A DNA stretch of 64,000 bases from Sphingomonas abaci (GCF_014199625.1 NZ_JACHNY010000004.1:372001-436000), one strand, 5' to 3'. Counted from the stretch's first letter, positions 48,485 to 57,414 are shown. Notes: generated by a model from the letters alone, not told the origin. A program made the numbers and translations.

Positions 48485-49123
48485 ATGCAACTGATCAAAG
48501 CTGCTTTTGCCGCATCCGCCCTCTTCCTGGCGCCGGCGGCGGCCAACGCGACGGTGGTGGGCAGCCTGGGCGGCGGCACGGGCACCTTCGCGACGCTGAG
48601 CAGCGCCGGCCTCGACGGCGGCACGGTCGCGACGCTGAGCGGTGGCACCGTCTATACCTCGGACCGTCCGTTCGCCGACATGCCGGCGGGCACGATCTTC
48701 GGCAACACCTTCCTGGCGGCGGGTCCGCTGGCCGGCCAGCCGGCGACGCTCAACTTCGGTTCGGCGCTCAGCTATCTCAGCTTCCTCTGGGGGTCGCCGG
48801 ACACCTGGAACCGCCTGACGGTCAACACCAACCTGGGCAGCTACGACTTCACCGTCAATTCGCTGAACTTCGCGGTGCGCGACGGCAACCAGGCCTTTTC
48901 GCAATATGTGCAGTTCGCCGCGAGCGCGGGTGAGTCGATCACCGGCGTGACCTTCACCAACGATCCAGCGCGCGACGCGTTCGAGGTCGCCAACTTCAAT
49001 TACACGCTCGCCGCCGCCGCCGTGCCGGAGCCCGCCACCTGGGCGATGATGCTGCTCGGCTTCGGCATGATCGGCGCGGCCGCCCGCTATCGCCGTCGCG
49101 GCGTCGCCGTCACCTACGCCTGA
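48485..49123 (+). CDS. PEPxxWA-CTERM sorting-signal protein
   Basis: 212-residue exported protein with an N-terminal signal (MQLIKAAFAASALFLAPAAANATV) and a C-terminal PEPxxWA sorting motif: VPEPATWAMMLLGFGMIGAAARYRRR (PEP, transmembrane helix, Arg cluster). The middle is beta-rich and Gly-rich. Such proteins are anchored or processed by exosortase-like enzymes and are linked to exopolysaccharide in sphingomonads. No exosortase gene is in the window. AAGGA precedes the ATG. Confidence 0.9.
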   Translation: MQLIKAAFAASALFLAPAAANATVVGSLGGGTGTFATLSSAGLDGGTVATLSGGTVYTSDRPFADMPAGTIFGNTFLAAGPLAGQPATLNFGSALSYLSFLWGSPDTWNRLTVNTNLGSYDFTVNSLNFAVRDGNQAFSQYVQFAASAGESITGVTFTNDPARDAFEVANFNYTLAAAAVPEPATWAMMLLGFGMIGAAARYRRRGVAVTYA

Positions 49124-49145
49124 TATCGCCTGATATCGCCTGCAA

Positions 49146-49172
49146 CGGGTCGCCGGATCATCCGGCGGCCCG
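49146..49172 (+). terminator. Terminator after the PEPxxWA-CTERM gene
   Basis: Long hairpin CGGGTCGCCGGA-TCA-TCCGGCGGCCCG (12 pairs with one G-U, 3-base loop) followed by TTTCGT, 23 bases after the stop. Three tandem copies of the short unit TGATATCGCC or its start precede it (49121-49144). Confidence 0.7.
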
Positions 49173-49194
49173 TTTCGTGCATCTGCGGACCCAA

Positions 49195-49476
49195 TCAGCG
49201 CCCTCGCATCCTCGCGCCGAGCCAGGCGTGGACGGGCGATTCCGGGGACGGGTCATTCTTCTGCCGGAGGAACATCCGCTCGACCGTCAACGGGTCGAAG
49301 CCGGTTCGGCGGCCCTCCACCGCTACGCGCCGGCCGGGATGACGCCGCCGGCGACCCAGCGGATCGACGCGCCAGCGTTCGCCGCCCTCCATCTCCTCCA
49401 CCGGCCCGACCGGCATCGTCCGCAGCGTACCGACGACGCCATGGCGCGTACCCTGGGCATGGTTCGTCTCCCGCAA
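49195..49476 (-). CDS. Small DUF5818-like protein
   Basis: 93-residue product with RHGVVGTLRTMPVGPVEEMEGGERWRVDPLGRRRRHPGRRVAVEGRRTGFDPLTVERM, resembling sphingomonad DUF5818 proteins (beta-barrel with WRVD and GFDxLxVxR). The only in-frame start is TTG at 49476. A better ribosome site (GGGAG 7 bases before an ATG) serves the +1 frame, so there may be a frameshift in the first codons. The region 49124-49625 holds no other gene. Confidence 0.45.
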   Translation of the reverse strand: MRETNHAQGTRHGVVGTLRTMPVGPVEEMEGGERWRVDPLGRRRRHPGRRVAVEGRRTGFDPLTVERMFLRQKNDPSPESPVHAWLGARMRGR

Positions 49477-49625
49477 AGTCCGACGCGGTATGCTTGCGCG
49501 ACTTGGCGTGCGGCTGATCCCCTGGCGATCGGGGAGGCGGTGAACCGAGGATACCCAAGGCTTGATGGCTATAGAAGAGGAGGTCGCCCCATGGGGCTTG
49601 ACCGAAAGGCCTTCGTGAAGAAGAC

Positions 49626-49700
49626 TGGAGCGGGCGAAGGGATTCGAACCCTCGACCCCAACCTTGGCAAGGTTGTGCTCTACCCCTGAGCTACGCCCGC
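49626..49700 (-). tRNA. tRNA-Gly (GCC)
   Basis: Seven-pair acceptor stem GCGGGCG / CGCCCGC with U discriminator and encoded CCA, D-arm with GTAGCTCAGGGGTAGAGC, anticodon loop CTTGCCAAG (anticodon GCC) and T-arm GGTTCGAATCC. Reads on the minus strand; 75 bases including CCA. Confidence 0.97.
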
Positions 49701-49812
49701 TCTGGCGTCCGTCCGACCGGGTGGTCGGTGGGTGTGCGGCGCTCCTAGCCGTGGGTGTGGAACCGCGCAAGCGTTAATTTCAAAAAAGTTGCAGCTTGGC
49801 GGAGGCTGTTCA

Positions 49813-49827
49813 GAACAATAGAAGAAC
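49813..49827. promoter_or_regulatory. LexA (SOS) box before the imuB locus
   Basis: GAAC-AATAGAA-GAAC, the reverse complement of GTTC-N7-GTTC, exactly the alphaproteobacterial LexA direct-repeat operator. It lies 4 bases before the ATG of the leader ORF at 49832, where LexA binding would block transcription or initiation. Confidence 0.85.
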
Positions 49828-49831
49828 GCTT

Positions 49832-49915
49832 ATGCGCGACTCATCCGTCCTGCCGGGCTTCCCCGCCGGGCCATCGTCCGGTGACCGCCGGCCTGCATCG
49901 GCGTGCGGCCGGTGA
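49832..49915 (+). CDS. 27-codon leader ORF in the place of imuA
   Basis: Short ORF starting MRDSSVLPG at an ATG just after the LexA box; its stop overlaps the imuB GTG start (GTGA). imuA normally precedes imuB and encodes about 230-280 residues. The small size suggests either an upstream translational-coupling leader or an imuA remnant left after an in-frame internal deletion. No homology can be claimed. Confidence 0.4.
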   Translation: MRDSSVLPGFPAGPSSGDRRPASACGR

Positions 49916-51273
49916 GCGGCGCGGTGGCGCGGCGCTTCCTGGCGCTGGTCTTTCCGATGCTGCCGTTCGAGCGGTTGCGCGCGACGCGGCCGACCCTGTT
50001 CGGGGACGATGCGCCGGTTGCGCTGACCCAGCGGATCGGCGGCACGGAGCGGCTGGCGATGGTCGATCCGGCGGCGGCGCGGGCGGGACTGGCGACGGGC
50101 GGAACGGTCGCGGCGGCGCGGGCGGTGGTGCCCGCGCTCATCGCGCTGCCCGCCGATCCCCATGGCGATTGCGACTGGCTGGAGCGGCTGGCGGAGGGGT
50201 TCGCGCGCTACACGCCGCAGGTCCGGCTCGACCCTGCCGACGGGCTGACGCTCGACCTGTCCGGCCGGCCGGGCGACGACGCCACGCTGGTCGCCGATCT
50301 CGAGACGCGCCTGGCGCGGCGGGGGGTGATCGTGCGCCATGCCTTTGGCGGCACCCCGGCGGTGGCGCGCGCGCTGGCGCGTTTCGCGGGCGGCCCGGCC
50401 CCGGACGAGGCGGGCGCGGTGCGGCGGCTGCCGGTCGCCGCGCTGGAGCTGGAGGCGGAGGAGACGGAGGCGCTGGTCGCCGCCGGGCTGCGCACGGTGG
50501 GCGACGCGGCGGCGCGGCCCCAGGCGGCGCTGGCGGCGCAGTTTGGTCGCGCGGTGGTGGAGGCGGTGCGGGTCCTGACCGACCCGCGGGCGCCGCTGCC
50601 GCCGCTGCCGACGCCATCCGCACGGCAGGTCGACCGGGCCTTGGACGCGCCAGCCATGGCGGCGAAGACGGTGCTGGCCGAAATCGCGGCGGCGCTGGCG
50701 CCGCTGGTCGCCGAGATGACGGCGGCGGGCGAGGGCGGGTGCGACTGGGAGGCGGCGCTGTTCACCGGCGACGGCCAGCGCCTGACCTTGCGGGTCGAGA
50801 CGCCCGAGCCGGGGCAGGCGGCCGCGCCGGTGCTGCGCGGGTTCGCCAGGGGTTGGTCGACGCTGGCGGAGCGACTGGCCGCCGGCGGTGGCTGCGACCT
50901 GGTCCGGGTCCGCGTGCTGCGCGCCGCGGCGATTGGCACCGGGCGGCTGGCGCTGGAGGGCGGGGTGGCGGTCCGGCCCGACCGCGCCGCCCGCCTGCGC
51001 CGCTCCGCCCCGGCGGCGGCGGTGGCGCCGTCGCAGCTCGGCCTGGCCTTCGCCGATCCGGTGGTGGATGCCGACCGCCTCCCGGCGGAGACCGCCCCCG
51101 CCGAGCGCGTGCCCGAGAGCCTGGGGCCGGTCCGCGCCTTCGATCCGCCGTCGGCGGACCGGTCGCGGCGGCGGGGCGGGGCGTTGGCGCGGGCGCGGGC
51201 TGTTCGTCCGACGGGCCTTCCATTACGCCGCGTGCCGCCCCAGATAGCGGGCCAGCACAAGTGGGAGCAGTGA
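49912..51273 (+). CDS. imuB: ImuB-like Y-family polymerase homologue (SOS mutagenesis)
   Basis: 453-residue protein with the ImuB start RRFLALVFPMLPFERLRATRP, an inactive palm (the catalytic DxD and SxDE of Y-family polymerases are absent), a linker with QLGLAFADPVVDADRLP, and a short Arg-rich C-terminus. ImuB normally bridges the beta clamp, ImuA and DnaE2 in translesion synthesis. Here dnaE2 is not adjacent, imuA is missing, and the C-terminus lacks the usual end, so activity is doubtful. GTG at 49912 is preferred over GTG at 49903. Confidence 0.75.
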   Translation: MSGAVARRFLALVFPMLPFERLRATRPTLFGDDAPVALTQRIGGTERLAMVDPAAARAGLATGGTVAAARAVVPALIALPADPHGDCDWLERLAEGFARYTPQVRLDPADGLTLDLSGRPGDDATLVADLETRLARRGVIVRHAFGGTPAVARALARFAGGPAPDEAGAVRRLPVAALELEAEETEALVAAGLRTVGDAAARPQAALAAQFGRAVVEAVRVLTDPRAPLPPLPTPSARQVDRALDAPAMAAKTVLAEIAAALAPLVAEMTAAGEGGCDWEAALFTGDGQRLTLRVETPEPGQAAAPVLRGFARGWSTLAERLAAGGGCDLVRVRVLRAAAIGTGRLALEGGVAVRPDRAARLRRSAPAAAVAPSQLGLAFADPVVDADRLPAETAPAERVPESLGPVRAFDPPSADRSRRRGGALARARAVRPTGLPLRRVPPQIAGQHKWEQ

Positions 51274-51274
51274 T

Positions 51275-52183
51275 TTGGCCAGCCTGGGAATGACGCCTGC
51301 CGACAAGGAAGCGGTGACCGCATTCCGTACCGACGTTGTCGAGCCGTCGATGACGAAGCTCGTCATCATCGATTTCTGGGCGGAATGGTGCGGCCCGTGC
51401 AAGGCGCTGGCCCCGGTGCTGGAGAAGGTGGCGGCGGATTATGCCGACAAGGGCGTGGTGCTGGCCAAGGTCGACACCGACAAGAACCAGTTCATCGCCG
51501 CGCAATTCCAGATCCGTTCGATCCCGACCGTTTATGCGATGTTCCAGGGCCAGCTGGTCGCCGATCTGACCAGCGCGCGGACCGAAAGCGCGCTGCGCAC
51601 CACGCTTGACCAGCTGCTCCGCCAGTTGCCGATCCAGTCCGAGGCGGGCGATGCCGCCGCCGAGCTGGAGCCGCTGATCGCGATGGGTGAGGAGGTGCTG
51701 GCCGAGGGCGATGCGGAACGCGCGCTCGCGATTTTCCAGCAACTGCTCGACCTGGCGCCGGACCATCCGGCGGTTCTGTCCGGCCATATCCGCGCGCTGG
51801 TCGCCGCCGGGCTGACCGACGAGGCGCAGGCGGCGATCGATGCGCTGCCCGCCGACCTGAAGGACCCGGGCATCGAACGGGCCCGCGCCGCGCTGGCGCT
51901 GGCGCAGACCGCGCAGCCGGTCGAGGATTTCGCGGGGCTCGCCACCGAGGTGCAGAACAATCCCGACGATCACGAGCAGCGTTTCGCGCTGGCGAACGCG
52001 CAGATGGCGGCGGGCGACCGCGATGGCGCGGCGGACAACCTCCTCTACATCGTCGCGGCCGATCGCGAATGGAACGACGGCGCGGCGCGCCAGCAACTGC
52101 TGAAGCTGTTCGAGGTGGTCGGGCTGATGGACCCCTGGGTGTCGCAGCAGCGTCGCCGCCTGTCCGCGATCCTGTTCGGATGA
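51275..52183 (+). CDS. cnoX: Thioredoxin-TPR chaperone (CnoX/YbbN)
   Basis: Chaperedoxin: an N-terminal thioredoxin domain (about 20-125) with active site WCGPC in FWAEWCGPCKALAPVLEKV, then TPR-like repeats and a C-terminal helical region (to 302). CnoX in E. coli protects proteins from HOCl stress. TTG at 51275 has GGGAG 7 bases upstream; ATG at 51290 is the alternative. It forms an operon with the Lon-N and Trm112 genes through 4-base overlaps. Confidence 0.9.
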   Translation: MASLGMTPADKEAVTAFRTDVVEPSMTKLVIIDFWAEWCGPCKALAPVLEKVAADYADKGVVLAKVDTDKNQFIAAQFQIRSIPTVYAMFQGQLVADLTSARTESALRTTLDQLLRQLPIQSEAGDAAAELEPLIAMGEEVLAEGDAERALAIFQQLLDLAPDHPAVLSGHIRALVAAGLTDEAQAAIDALPADLKDPGIERARAALALAQTAQPVEDFAGLATEVQNNPDDHEQRFALANAQMAAGDRDGAADNLLYIVAADREWNDGAARQQLLKLFEVVGLMDPWVSQQRRRLSAILFG

Positions 52184-52791
52184 CGGGCGTCCGCCTGTCG
52201 ATCTTCCCGCTGGCCGGGGCGCTGCTCTTTCCGGAGATGCACCTGCCGCTCCATATCTTCGAGCCGCGCTACCGGGCGCTCGTGTCCGACGCCATGGCGC
52301 GGGACCGGCGGATCGGCATGATCCAGCCGAGCGGCGAGGGCGAGACGCCGACGCTGTACGCGGTCGGCTGCGTCGGCAAGATCGCCGAGGTCGAGGCGCT
52401 GGACGACGGGCGGTACAATCTGGTGCTGGAGGGCCTGTCGCTGTTCCGCATCCGCCGCGAACTGACGGTCTCGACCGCCTTCCGCCAGGTCGAGGCGGAG
52501 CTGATCGCGGCGCCCGAGCCCGATGATCTGTCGATCGGCCGCCGCGCCAGCCTGGAGGTCGAATCGAAGCGGTTCGCCGAGGCGGCGGGCTATCAGGTCG
52601 ACTGGGACGCGGTGGCGCGGCTCGACGATGCCAGCCTGGTCAACGGCATCGCCCAGATCGCCCCCTTCGACGTCGCCGCCAAGCAGGCGCTGCTGGAGGC
52701 GGAAGGGATCGAGCAGCGCGCCGAGCTGATCATCCAGCTGATGCAGTTCTTCGGCCGCTATGGCGGCGAGGACCGGGCGACGCTGCAATGA
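52180..52791 (+). CDS. Lon N-terminal-like (LON-SB) domain protein
   Basis: 203-residue protein matching the substrate-binding N-terminal domain of Lon without ATPase or protease parts: [44 protein letters not shown] and [29 protein letters not shown]. Likely regulates or assists protein quality control. In the CnoX operon by ATGA overlap at both ends. Confidence 0.93.
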   Translation: MTGVRLSIFPLAGALLFPEMHLPLHIFEPRYRALVSDAMARDRRIGMIQPSGEGETPTLYAVGCVGKIAEVEALDDGRYNLVLEGLSLFRIRRELTVSTAFRQVEAELIAAPEPDDLSIGRRASLEVESKRFAEAAGYQVDWDAVARLDDASLVNGIAQIAPFDVAAKQALLEAEGIEQRAELIIQLMQFFGRYGGEDRATLQ

Positions 52792-52985
52792 CGGGGCAAG
52801 AGGACATGACGATCGATCCCTGGCTGCTCGAGCGGCTGGTCTGCCCGGCGACGCGCCAGCCACTGGTCTACGACGCCGACGCGCAGGAGCTTGTGTCGGC
52901 GGCGGCCGGTCTGGCCTATCCGATCCGCGACGGCGTGCCGGTGATGCTGGTCGAGGAAGCGCGGCGGCTCGATCCTACCGGTTGA
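52788..52985 (+). CDS. Trm112-like zinc-finger protein
   Basis: 65-residue Trm112/YcaR-like protein: [50 protein letters not shown], with one Cys-Pro of the usual zinc-binding pattern. In eukaryotes and some bacteria it activates methyltransferases. Third gene of the CnoX operon; the start overlaps its predecessor. A second ATG lies at 52806. Confidence 0.85.
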   Translation: MTGQEDMTIDPWLLERLVCPATRQPLVYDADAQELVSAAAGLAYPIRDGVPVMLVEEARRLDPTG

Positions 52986-53297
52986 GGTTCGCGCGAAGAC
53001 ACGGAGACGGGCGGTTCACGCAGCGGCGCGGCAGGGCCTGCTCTGCGCAGCCGCCTGCCACGATCTCGGAACGCCGATCGACCATGAACGGGGATCGTGG
53101 ACAACGTCATCGCGCCATCCCGGCGACGGCGGGGGTATGGTGGGGGCGCTGGTGGGTTGCGACGATCGCGTCCTAACCGGACACGGCCCATACCGGGGCT
53201 AAGCGGGGCGCAGGTAAGGTCGGAGGCGTCGCCCCCGATCCCCGAATGGCAGGCTCCGGAGCCGCTCCATCTTCCCTGCGCCTCTGCGTGAACCCGA
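52986..53297. repeat. Intergenic region with an inverted repeat
   Basis: 312 bp between the Trm112 gene and zwf contain no gene. Perfect 11-bp inverted repeats GGTTCACGCAG (53013-53023) and CTGCGTGAACC (53284-53294) flank a 260-bp core; the flanks resemble dispersed sphingomonad elements (with GAAGACACGGAGAC nearby at about 52996-53009). No transposase is present. Confidence 0.45.
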
Positions 53298-54803
53298 TCA
53301 CCGCCCCGGCGCCAGCTCGTGCCATTCCCGCCCGTCACGGCGCATCAGTGCGTCGGCGGACTCCGGTCCGGTGCCGCCCGCCGCATAGGGTTCCGGCTCG
53401 CCCTGCGCCCACAGGTCGAGGAAGGGCTGCACCGCCGCCCAGCCCGCCTCGATCGCGTCGGCGCGCTGGAACAGCGTCTGGTCGCCGGTGAACAGGTCGT
53501 AGAGCAGGGTCTCGTAGCCGGTCAGCGCGGCGATGCGGAACCGGTCGGCATAATGGAAGTCCAGGCTGACCGGCGCGGTCGCCACCTCCAGACCGGGACG
53601 CTTGATAACCATCTCCATGCTCATCCCCTCGTCCGGCTGGATCTGGATGACGAGCTGGTTGGAGGGCAGGCTGGCCCCGCGCGCGGCGGCGAATTGCAGC
53701 AGCGGCACCGGCTTGAACACGACCACCACCTCGGTGTCGCGCACCGCCATCGCCTTGCCGGTGCGCAGGTAGAAGGGCACACCGGCCCAGCGCCAAGTAT
53801 CGACCATCAGCTTCAGGGCGACGAAGGTCTCGGTGCGGCTGTCCGGCGCGACGCCATCGGCGCTGCGATAGGCGGTGACGGGATGGCCGGCGACCGCGCC
53901 CCCCGCATATTGCCCGCGCACGCCGTTGGTCCGCGCCTCCTCGGCGTCATAGACGCGCACCGCGCGCAGCGCCTTGCCCTTCTCGTCGCGGATGGCCTCC
54001 GCATCGAAGCTGTTGGGCGGCTCCATCGCCACCATGGCGAGCAGCTGGAACAGATGGTTGGGCACCATGTCGCGCAGCGCACCGGTCGGGTCGTAGAAGC
54101 CGCCGCGGGTGCCGACATCCACCGTCTCGGCGGCGGTGATCTGGACATGGTCGATCGCGTCGCTGTTCCACAACCGCTCGATCATCGTATTGGCGAAGCG
54201 CAGCGTCAGGATGTTCTGCACCGTCTCCTTGCCCAGGAAATGGTCGATCCGGTAGACCTGCCGCTCGGCCACCTGTTTCAGGATGCGGGCATTGAGCGCG
54301 CGGGCACTCTCCAGGTCGTGGCCGAACGGCTTCTCGATCGCGACGCGGCGGAAGCGCCGGTCGCTCTCCGCCATCAGGCCATGTTCGGCCAGCTTATCCA
54401 CGATGTCGCCGAAGAAGCGCGGCGGCACTGCCAGGTAGAAGGCGGCGTTGCGGTCCGGCCCCAGCCGCTCGACAAGGCTTTCATAGACCGCATCGGCGGT
54501 GAAATCGCCCTGGAGATAGTCGATGCGCGGCCGCAGCGCCGCCCAGGCCTCGCCCCGTTCGGTCGCGCCCTCTCCGCCCGCCGGGGCGGCGAAGGATTCG
54601 AGCGCATGGCGCAGCCCCTCCGCATCCATCGCGTCCAGCCCAACGCCCAGGATGCGGAGCCCATCGTCCGCCAGCCCCAGCCGGGTCATGTTGATGAGGG
54701 CCGGCATCAGCAGCCGCCGGGTCAGGTCGCCGGTCGCGCCGAAGATCACCAGCGTCACCGGCGGCGCTGGGGGTACGTGCATGTCGCGTTCGGCCACGGT
54801 CAC
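53298..54803 (-). CDS. zwf: Glucose-6-phosphate 1-dehydrogenase
   Basis: First enzyme of the Entner-Doudoroff and pentose phosphate routes, producing NADPH and 6-phosphogluconolactone. The 501-residue protein has the NADP motif VIFGATGDLTRRLLMPAL, the substrate/catalytic RIDHFLGKE (about residue 187), and EKPFGHDLESAR. GTG at 54803 or ATG at 54782 can start it. pgl, edd and glk are not next to it in the window. Confidence 0.95.
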   Translation of the reverse strand: MTVAERDMHVPPAPPVTLVIFGATGDLTRRLLMPALINMTRLGLADDGLRILGVGLDAMDAEGLRHALESFAAPAGGEGATERGEAWAALRPRIDYLQGDFTADAVYESLVERLGPDRNAAFYLAVPPRFFGDIVDKLAEHGLMAESDRRFRRVAIEKPFGHDLESARALNARILKQVAERQVYRIDHFLGKETVQNILTLRFANTMIERLWNSDAIDHVQITAAETVDVGTRGGFYDPTGALRDMVPNHLFQLLAMVAMEPPNSFDAEAIRDEKGKALRAVRVYDAEEARTNGVRGQYAGGAVAGHPVTAYRSADGVAPDSRTETFVALKLMVDTWRWAGVPFYLRTGKAMAVRDTEVVVVFKPVPLLQFAAARGASLPSNQLVIQIQPDEGMSMEMVIKRPGLEVATAPVSLDFHYADRFRIAALTGYETLLYDLFTGDQTLFQRADAIEAGWAAVQPFLDLWAQGEPEPYAAGGTGPESADALMRRDGREWHELAPGR

Positions 54804-54854
54804 CTCGTTGCTGCGTCTCGGCGGGTGTAACGAGCCGCAGCCGTAACGGTGCCC

Positions 54855-56669
54855 TCAGGCCGCGGCCAGCGCCGCGTCGCGCTCGGCCGCCTGGCGGGAC
54901 CACATTTCCGCATAGAGGCCGCCCGCCCGCAGCAGTTCGGCATGGCTGCCCTGTTCCGCGACCCTGCCCTGGTCGAGCACGACGATCCGGTCCGCCGCGA
55001 CGATCGTCGACAGGCGGTGGGCGATGACGATGGTGGTGCGGCCGCGCTCCACCGCCTCCAGCGTGGCGAGGATGTCGGCCTCCGTGCGGCTGTCGAGTGC
55101 GCTGGTCGCCTCGTCCAGGATCAGGATCGGCGGGTTCTTGAGCAGCGTGCGCGCGATCGCCACGCGCTGCTTCTCGCCGCCGGACAGTTTCAGGCCGCGC
55201 TCGCCGACACGCGTGGCATAGCCGTCGGGCTGGCGCTCGATGAAGCCCGCGATCGCCGCGCCGCGCGCCGCCTGCGCCACCTCGTCGTCGTCGGCGCCCT
55301 CGCGGCCATAGGCGATGTTGTAGCCGATCGTGTCGTTGAACAGCACCGTATCCTGCGGCACGATGCCGATCGCCGCGCGCAGCGACCCTTGCGTGACCTG
55401 GGCGATGTCCTGCCCGTCGATCGTGATCCGCCCGGCCCCGACATCGTAGAAGCGATAGAGCAGCCGCGCGAGCGTCGACTTGCCCGCGCCGGACGGCCCG
55501 ACCACCGCCACCGTCGCGCCGGCCGGCACGTCCAGGTCCAGCCCGTCCAGGATGGTGCGGTCGGGATCATAGCCGAACCGCACCCCCTCGAACCGCACAT
55601 GGCCGCGCGCCACCGTCAGCGCCGGCGCGCCGGGCGCGTCGGTGACGTCGGCGGGCGTGTCGATCAGGTCGAACATCGCGCCCATGTCGATCACCCCCTG
55701 GCGGATGGTGCGATAGACCATGCCGAGCAGGTCGAGCGGGCGGAAGAGTTGCGCGAGCAGCGTCGACACGAACACCACGTCGCCGGCCGAGAAGGTCCCC
55801 CGGCTCCACCCCCAGGCGACATAGGCCATGCCTCCGCCCAGCATCAGGTTGGTGATCGCCGCCTGGCCGACGTTCAGCCAGGCCAGTGAATTTTCCGACT
55901 GGGTGGCGGCGCGGGCATAGGCGTCGACCGCCTGTTCGTAGCGCCGCGCCTCGCGCTCCTCGGCATTGAAATATTTGACCGTCTCGAAGTTCAGCAGCGA
56001 GTCGACCGCATGGGCGACCGCGCCGGTGTCGAGATCGTTCATCCGCGTGCGCAGCGCATTGCGCCAGTCGGTGACGATCCGGGTGAACCAGATATAGGCG
56101 GCGACCATCGCGATCGTGGCGACGACCAGCGGCGCACCGAAGCTGCGACCGAAGATGCCGAGCACCAGCGCCAGCTCCAGCACGGTCGGCGCGATGTTGA
56201 ACAGCAGGAAATAGAGCATCGTGTCGATGCTCTTGGTGCCACGCTCGACCACCTTGGTGACCGCGCCGGTGCGCCGCTCCAGGTGGAAGCGCAGCGACAG
56301 GCCGTGCAGGTGGCGGAACACATCGGCCGCCAGCCGGCGCGTCGCGTCCTGCCCGACCCGCTCGAACACGGCGTTGCGCAGATTGTCGAACAAGGTCGTG
56401 GCGAAACGCGAGGCGGCATAGGCGACGACCAGCAACACGACCAAGGTGGCCACGCTGCGGTCGCCCGAGGCCATGCGGTCGACCGCGAACTTCAGCGTAT
56501 AGGCCGCGCCGAACACCTGCACGAGCTTCGAGACGAGCACGAGCAGCATCGCCGCGACGATGCGCAGCCGCAGTCCCGGCTCGCCCGCGGGCCAGAGATA
56601 GGGGAGGAAGCGGCGGAGCGTGGGGATCAGCGGCCGTTCGAAGCCGGGGGCGGGGGCGGATGGGGGCAT
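54855..56669 (-). CDS. Atm1-type ABC exporter (fused permease-ATPase)
   Basis: 604-residue half-transporter: six membrane segments (about 25-310) with an Atm1-like permease, then an ABC domain with Walker A GPSGAGKSTL, LSGGEKQR signature, Walker B PPILILDEATSALDSR and switch His (IAHRLST). Members of this group export glutathione-linked or Fe-S-related thiols. The gene before it (57022 side) is divergent and it is 51 bp from the zwf start. Confidence 0.9.
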   Translation of the reverse strand: MPPSAPAPGFERPLIPTLRRFLPYLWPAGEPGLRLRIVAAMLLVLVSKLVQVFGAAYTLKFAVDRMASGDRSVATLVVLLVVAYAASRFATTLFDNLRNAVFERVGQDATRRLAADVFRHLHGLSLRFHLERRTGAVTKVVERGTKSIDTMLYFLLFNIAPTVLELALVLGIFGRSFGAPLVVATIAMVAAYIWFTRIVTDWRNALRTRMNDLDTGAVAHAVDSLLNFETVKYFNAEEREARRYEQAVDAYARAATQSENSLAWLNVGQAAITNLMLGGGMAYVAWGWSRGTFSAGDVVFVSTLLAQLFRPLDLLGMVYRTIRQGVIDMGAMFDLIDTPADVTDAPGAPALTVARGHVRFEGVRFGYDPDRTILDGLDLDVPAGATVAVVGPSGAGKSTLARLLYRFYDVGAGRITIDGQDIAQVTQGSLRAAIGIVPQDTVLFNDTIGYNIAYGREGADDDEVAQAARGAAIAGFIERQPDGYATRVGERGLKLSGGEKQRVAIARTLLKNPPILILDEATSALDSRTEADILATLEAVERGRTTIVIAHRLSTIVAADRIVVLDQGRVAEQGSHAELLRAGGLYAEMWSRQAAERDAALAAA

Positions 56670-56790
56670 GAGCCGCTGATGTCGGCGCGATGGGGCCGGA
56701 GTTCAACCGGTCGTTCAGGGCCCGCATTCGTCGCGGCGGCGGAACATCCCGCCGCCGTGCCACGTTTCACCGCATGTCTGGAGACGCCGT

Positions 56791-57021
56791 ATGACACCGA
56801 TCTATTTCGTGGTCGCGATTCTGGGATGCGCGGACGGCAATGTCGATTGCCGCGAGGCGCGCATCGCCCCCGCCCGCTACGAGACCATGGCCCAGTGCAA
56901 GGCTGATCTGGCGCCGCAACTCGCCCGCAACACCGATGTGCCCTTTCCGGTGATCGGCGCGGATTGCCGCGCCGAGGGCGTCCGGTTCGCGGACGGCACG
57001 GCGAAGGCGCGGCGCGGCTAA
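56791..57021 (+). CDS. Small conserved protein of unknown function
   Basis: 76-residue product MTPIYFVVAILGCADGN.. with a hydrophobic start and four Cys residues (CADGN, DCREA, QCKAD, DCRAEG), so possibly exported and disulfide-bonded. Similar small Cys-containing proteins are common in sphingomonads. Divergent from the ABC exporter gene, followed by a hairpin. Confidence 0.65.
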   Translation: MTPIYFVVAILGCADGNVDCREARIAPARYETMAQCKADLAPQLARNTDVPFPVIGADCRAEGVRFADGTAKARRG

Positions 57022-57059
57022 GCGCTTCGTCAGAAAAACGACACCCCTTGCAGGGGAAC

Positions 57060-57081
57060 GTTGCGCGATTCGTCGCGCAAT
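57060..57081 (+). terminator. UUCG-loop terminator after the small protein gene
   Basis: Perfect 8-bp stem TTGCGCGA / TCGCGCAA with a TTCG tetraloop, 39 bases after the stop, followed by TTGTCT. A second short stem CCCC-TTGCA-GGGG is at 57044-57056. The rest of 57022-57414 (393 bp) holds no supported gene; it carries the crtY leader. Confidence 0.65.
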
Positions 57082-57414
57082 TGTCTAACCAGCCTGGTCG
57101 CCGGCCATGCTCCTGTCTTCGCAGAAGCACGGGCAGGTATTTCGCCACGATCTCCTCGTCGGCGCGGTGGCGGGCCACAGACCGGACGGAGGGTGTCGCC
57201 GGCAGCGCGTGTCCAGTCGCTCCACCACCGACGATATATCCCGCCATGCCGCGCACGCTTCCCCTGCCCTGCAAGCGTGAATGAAATCTGGCGTACGGGA
57301 ATCTCGGGCGAATGACCTCGTTCCGCCACGCGACTTTGCCTCGACCATCCAGCTTCGCGACCCCATGCGATTTTGGGTTTCCCACGCGCCACCCGCTTGC
57401 GCTAGGCGGAGACC

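Noticed and set aside
49701..49770. Minus-strand ORF running through the tRNA-Gly gene (to 49770)
   Set aside because: It spans a clear tRNA; only the part downstream of 49476 shows conserved protein sequence.
54390..54405. TTATCCACG in zwf resembling a DnaA box
   Set aside because: One mismatch and inside a conserved coding region, so it is likely chance.
57085..57390. Short ORFs on both strands in the crtY leader
   Set aside because: No conserved domain, no good ribosome site, and mutually overlapping frames.
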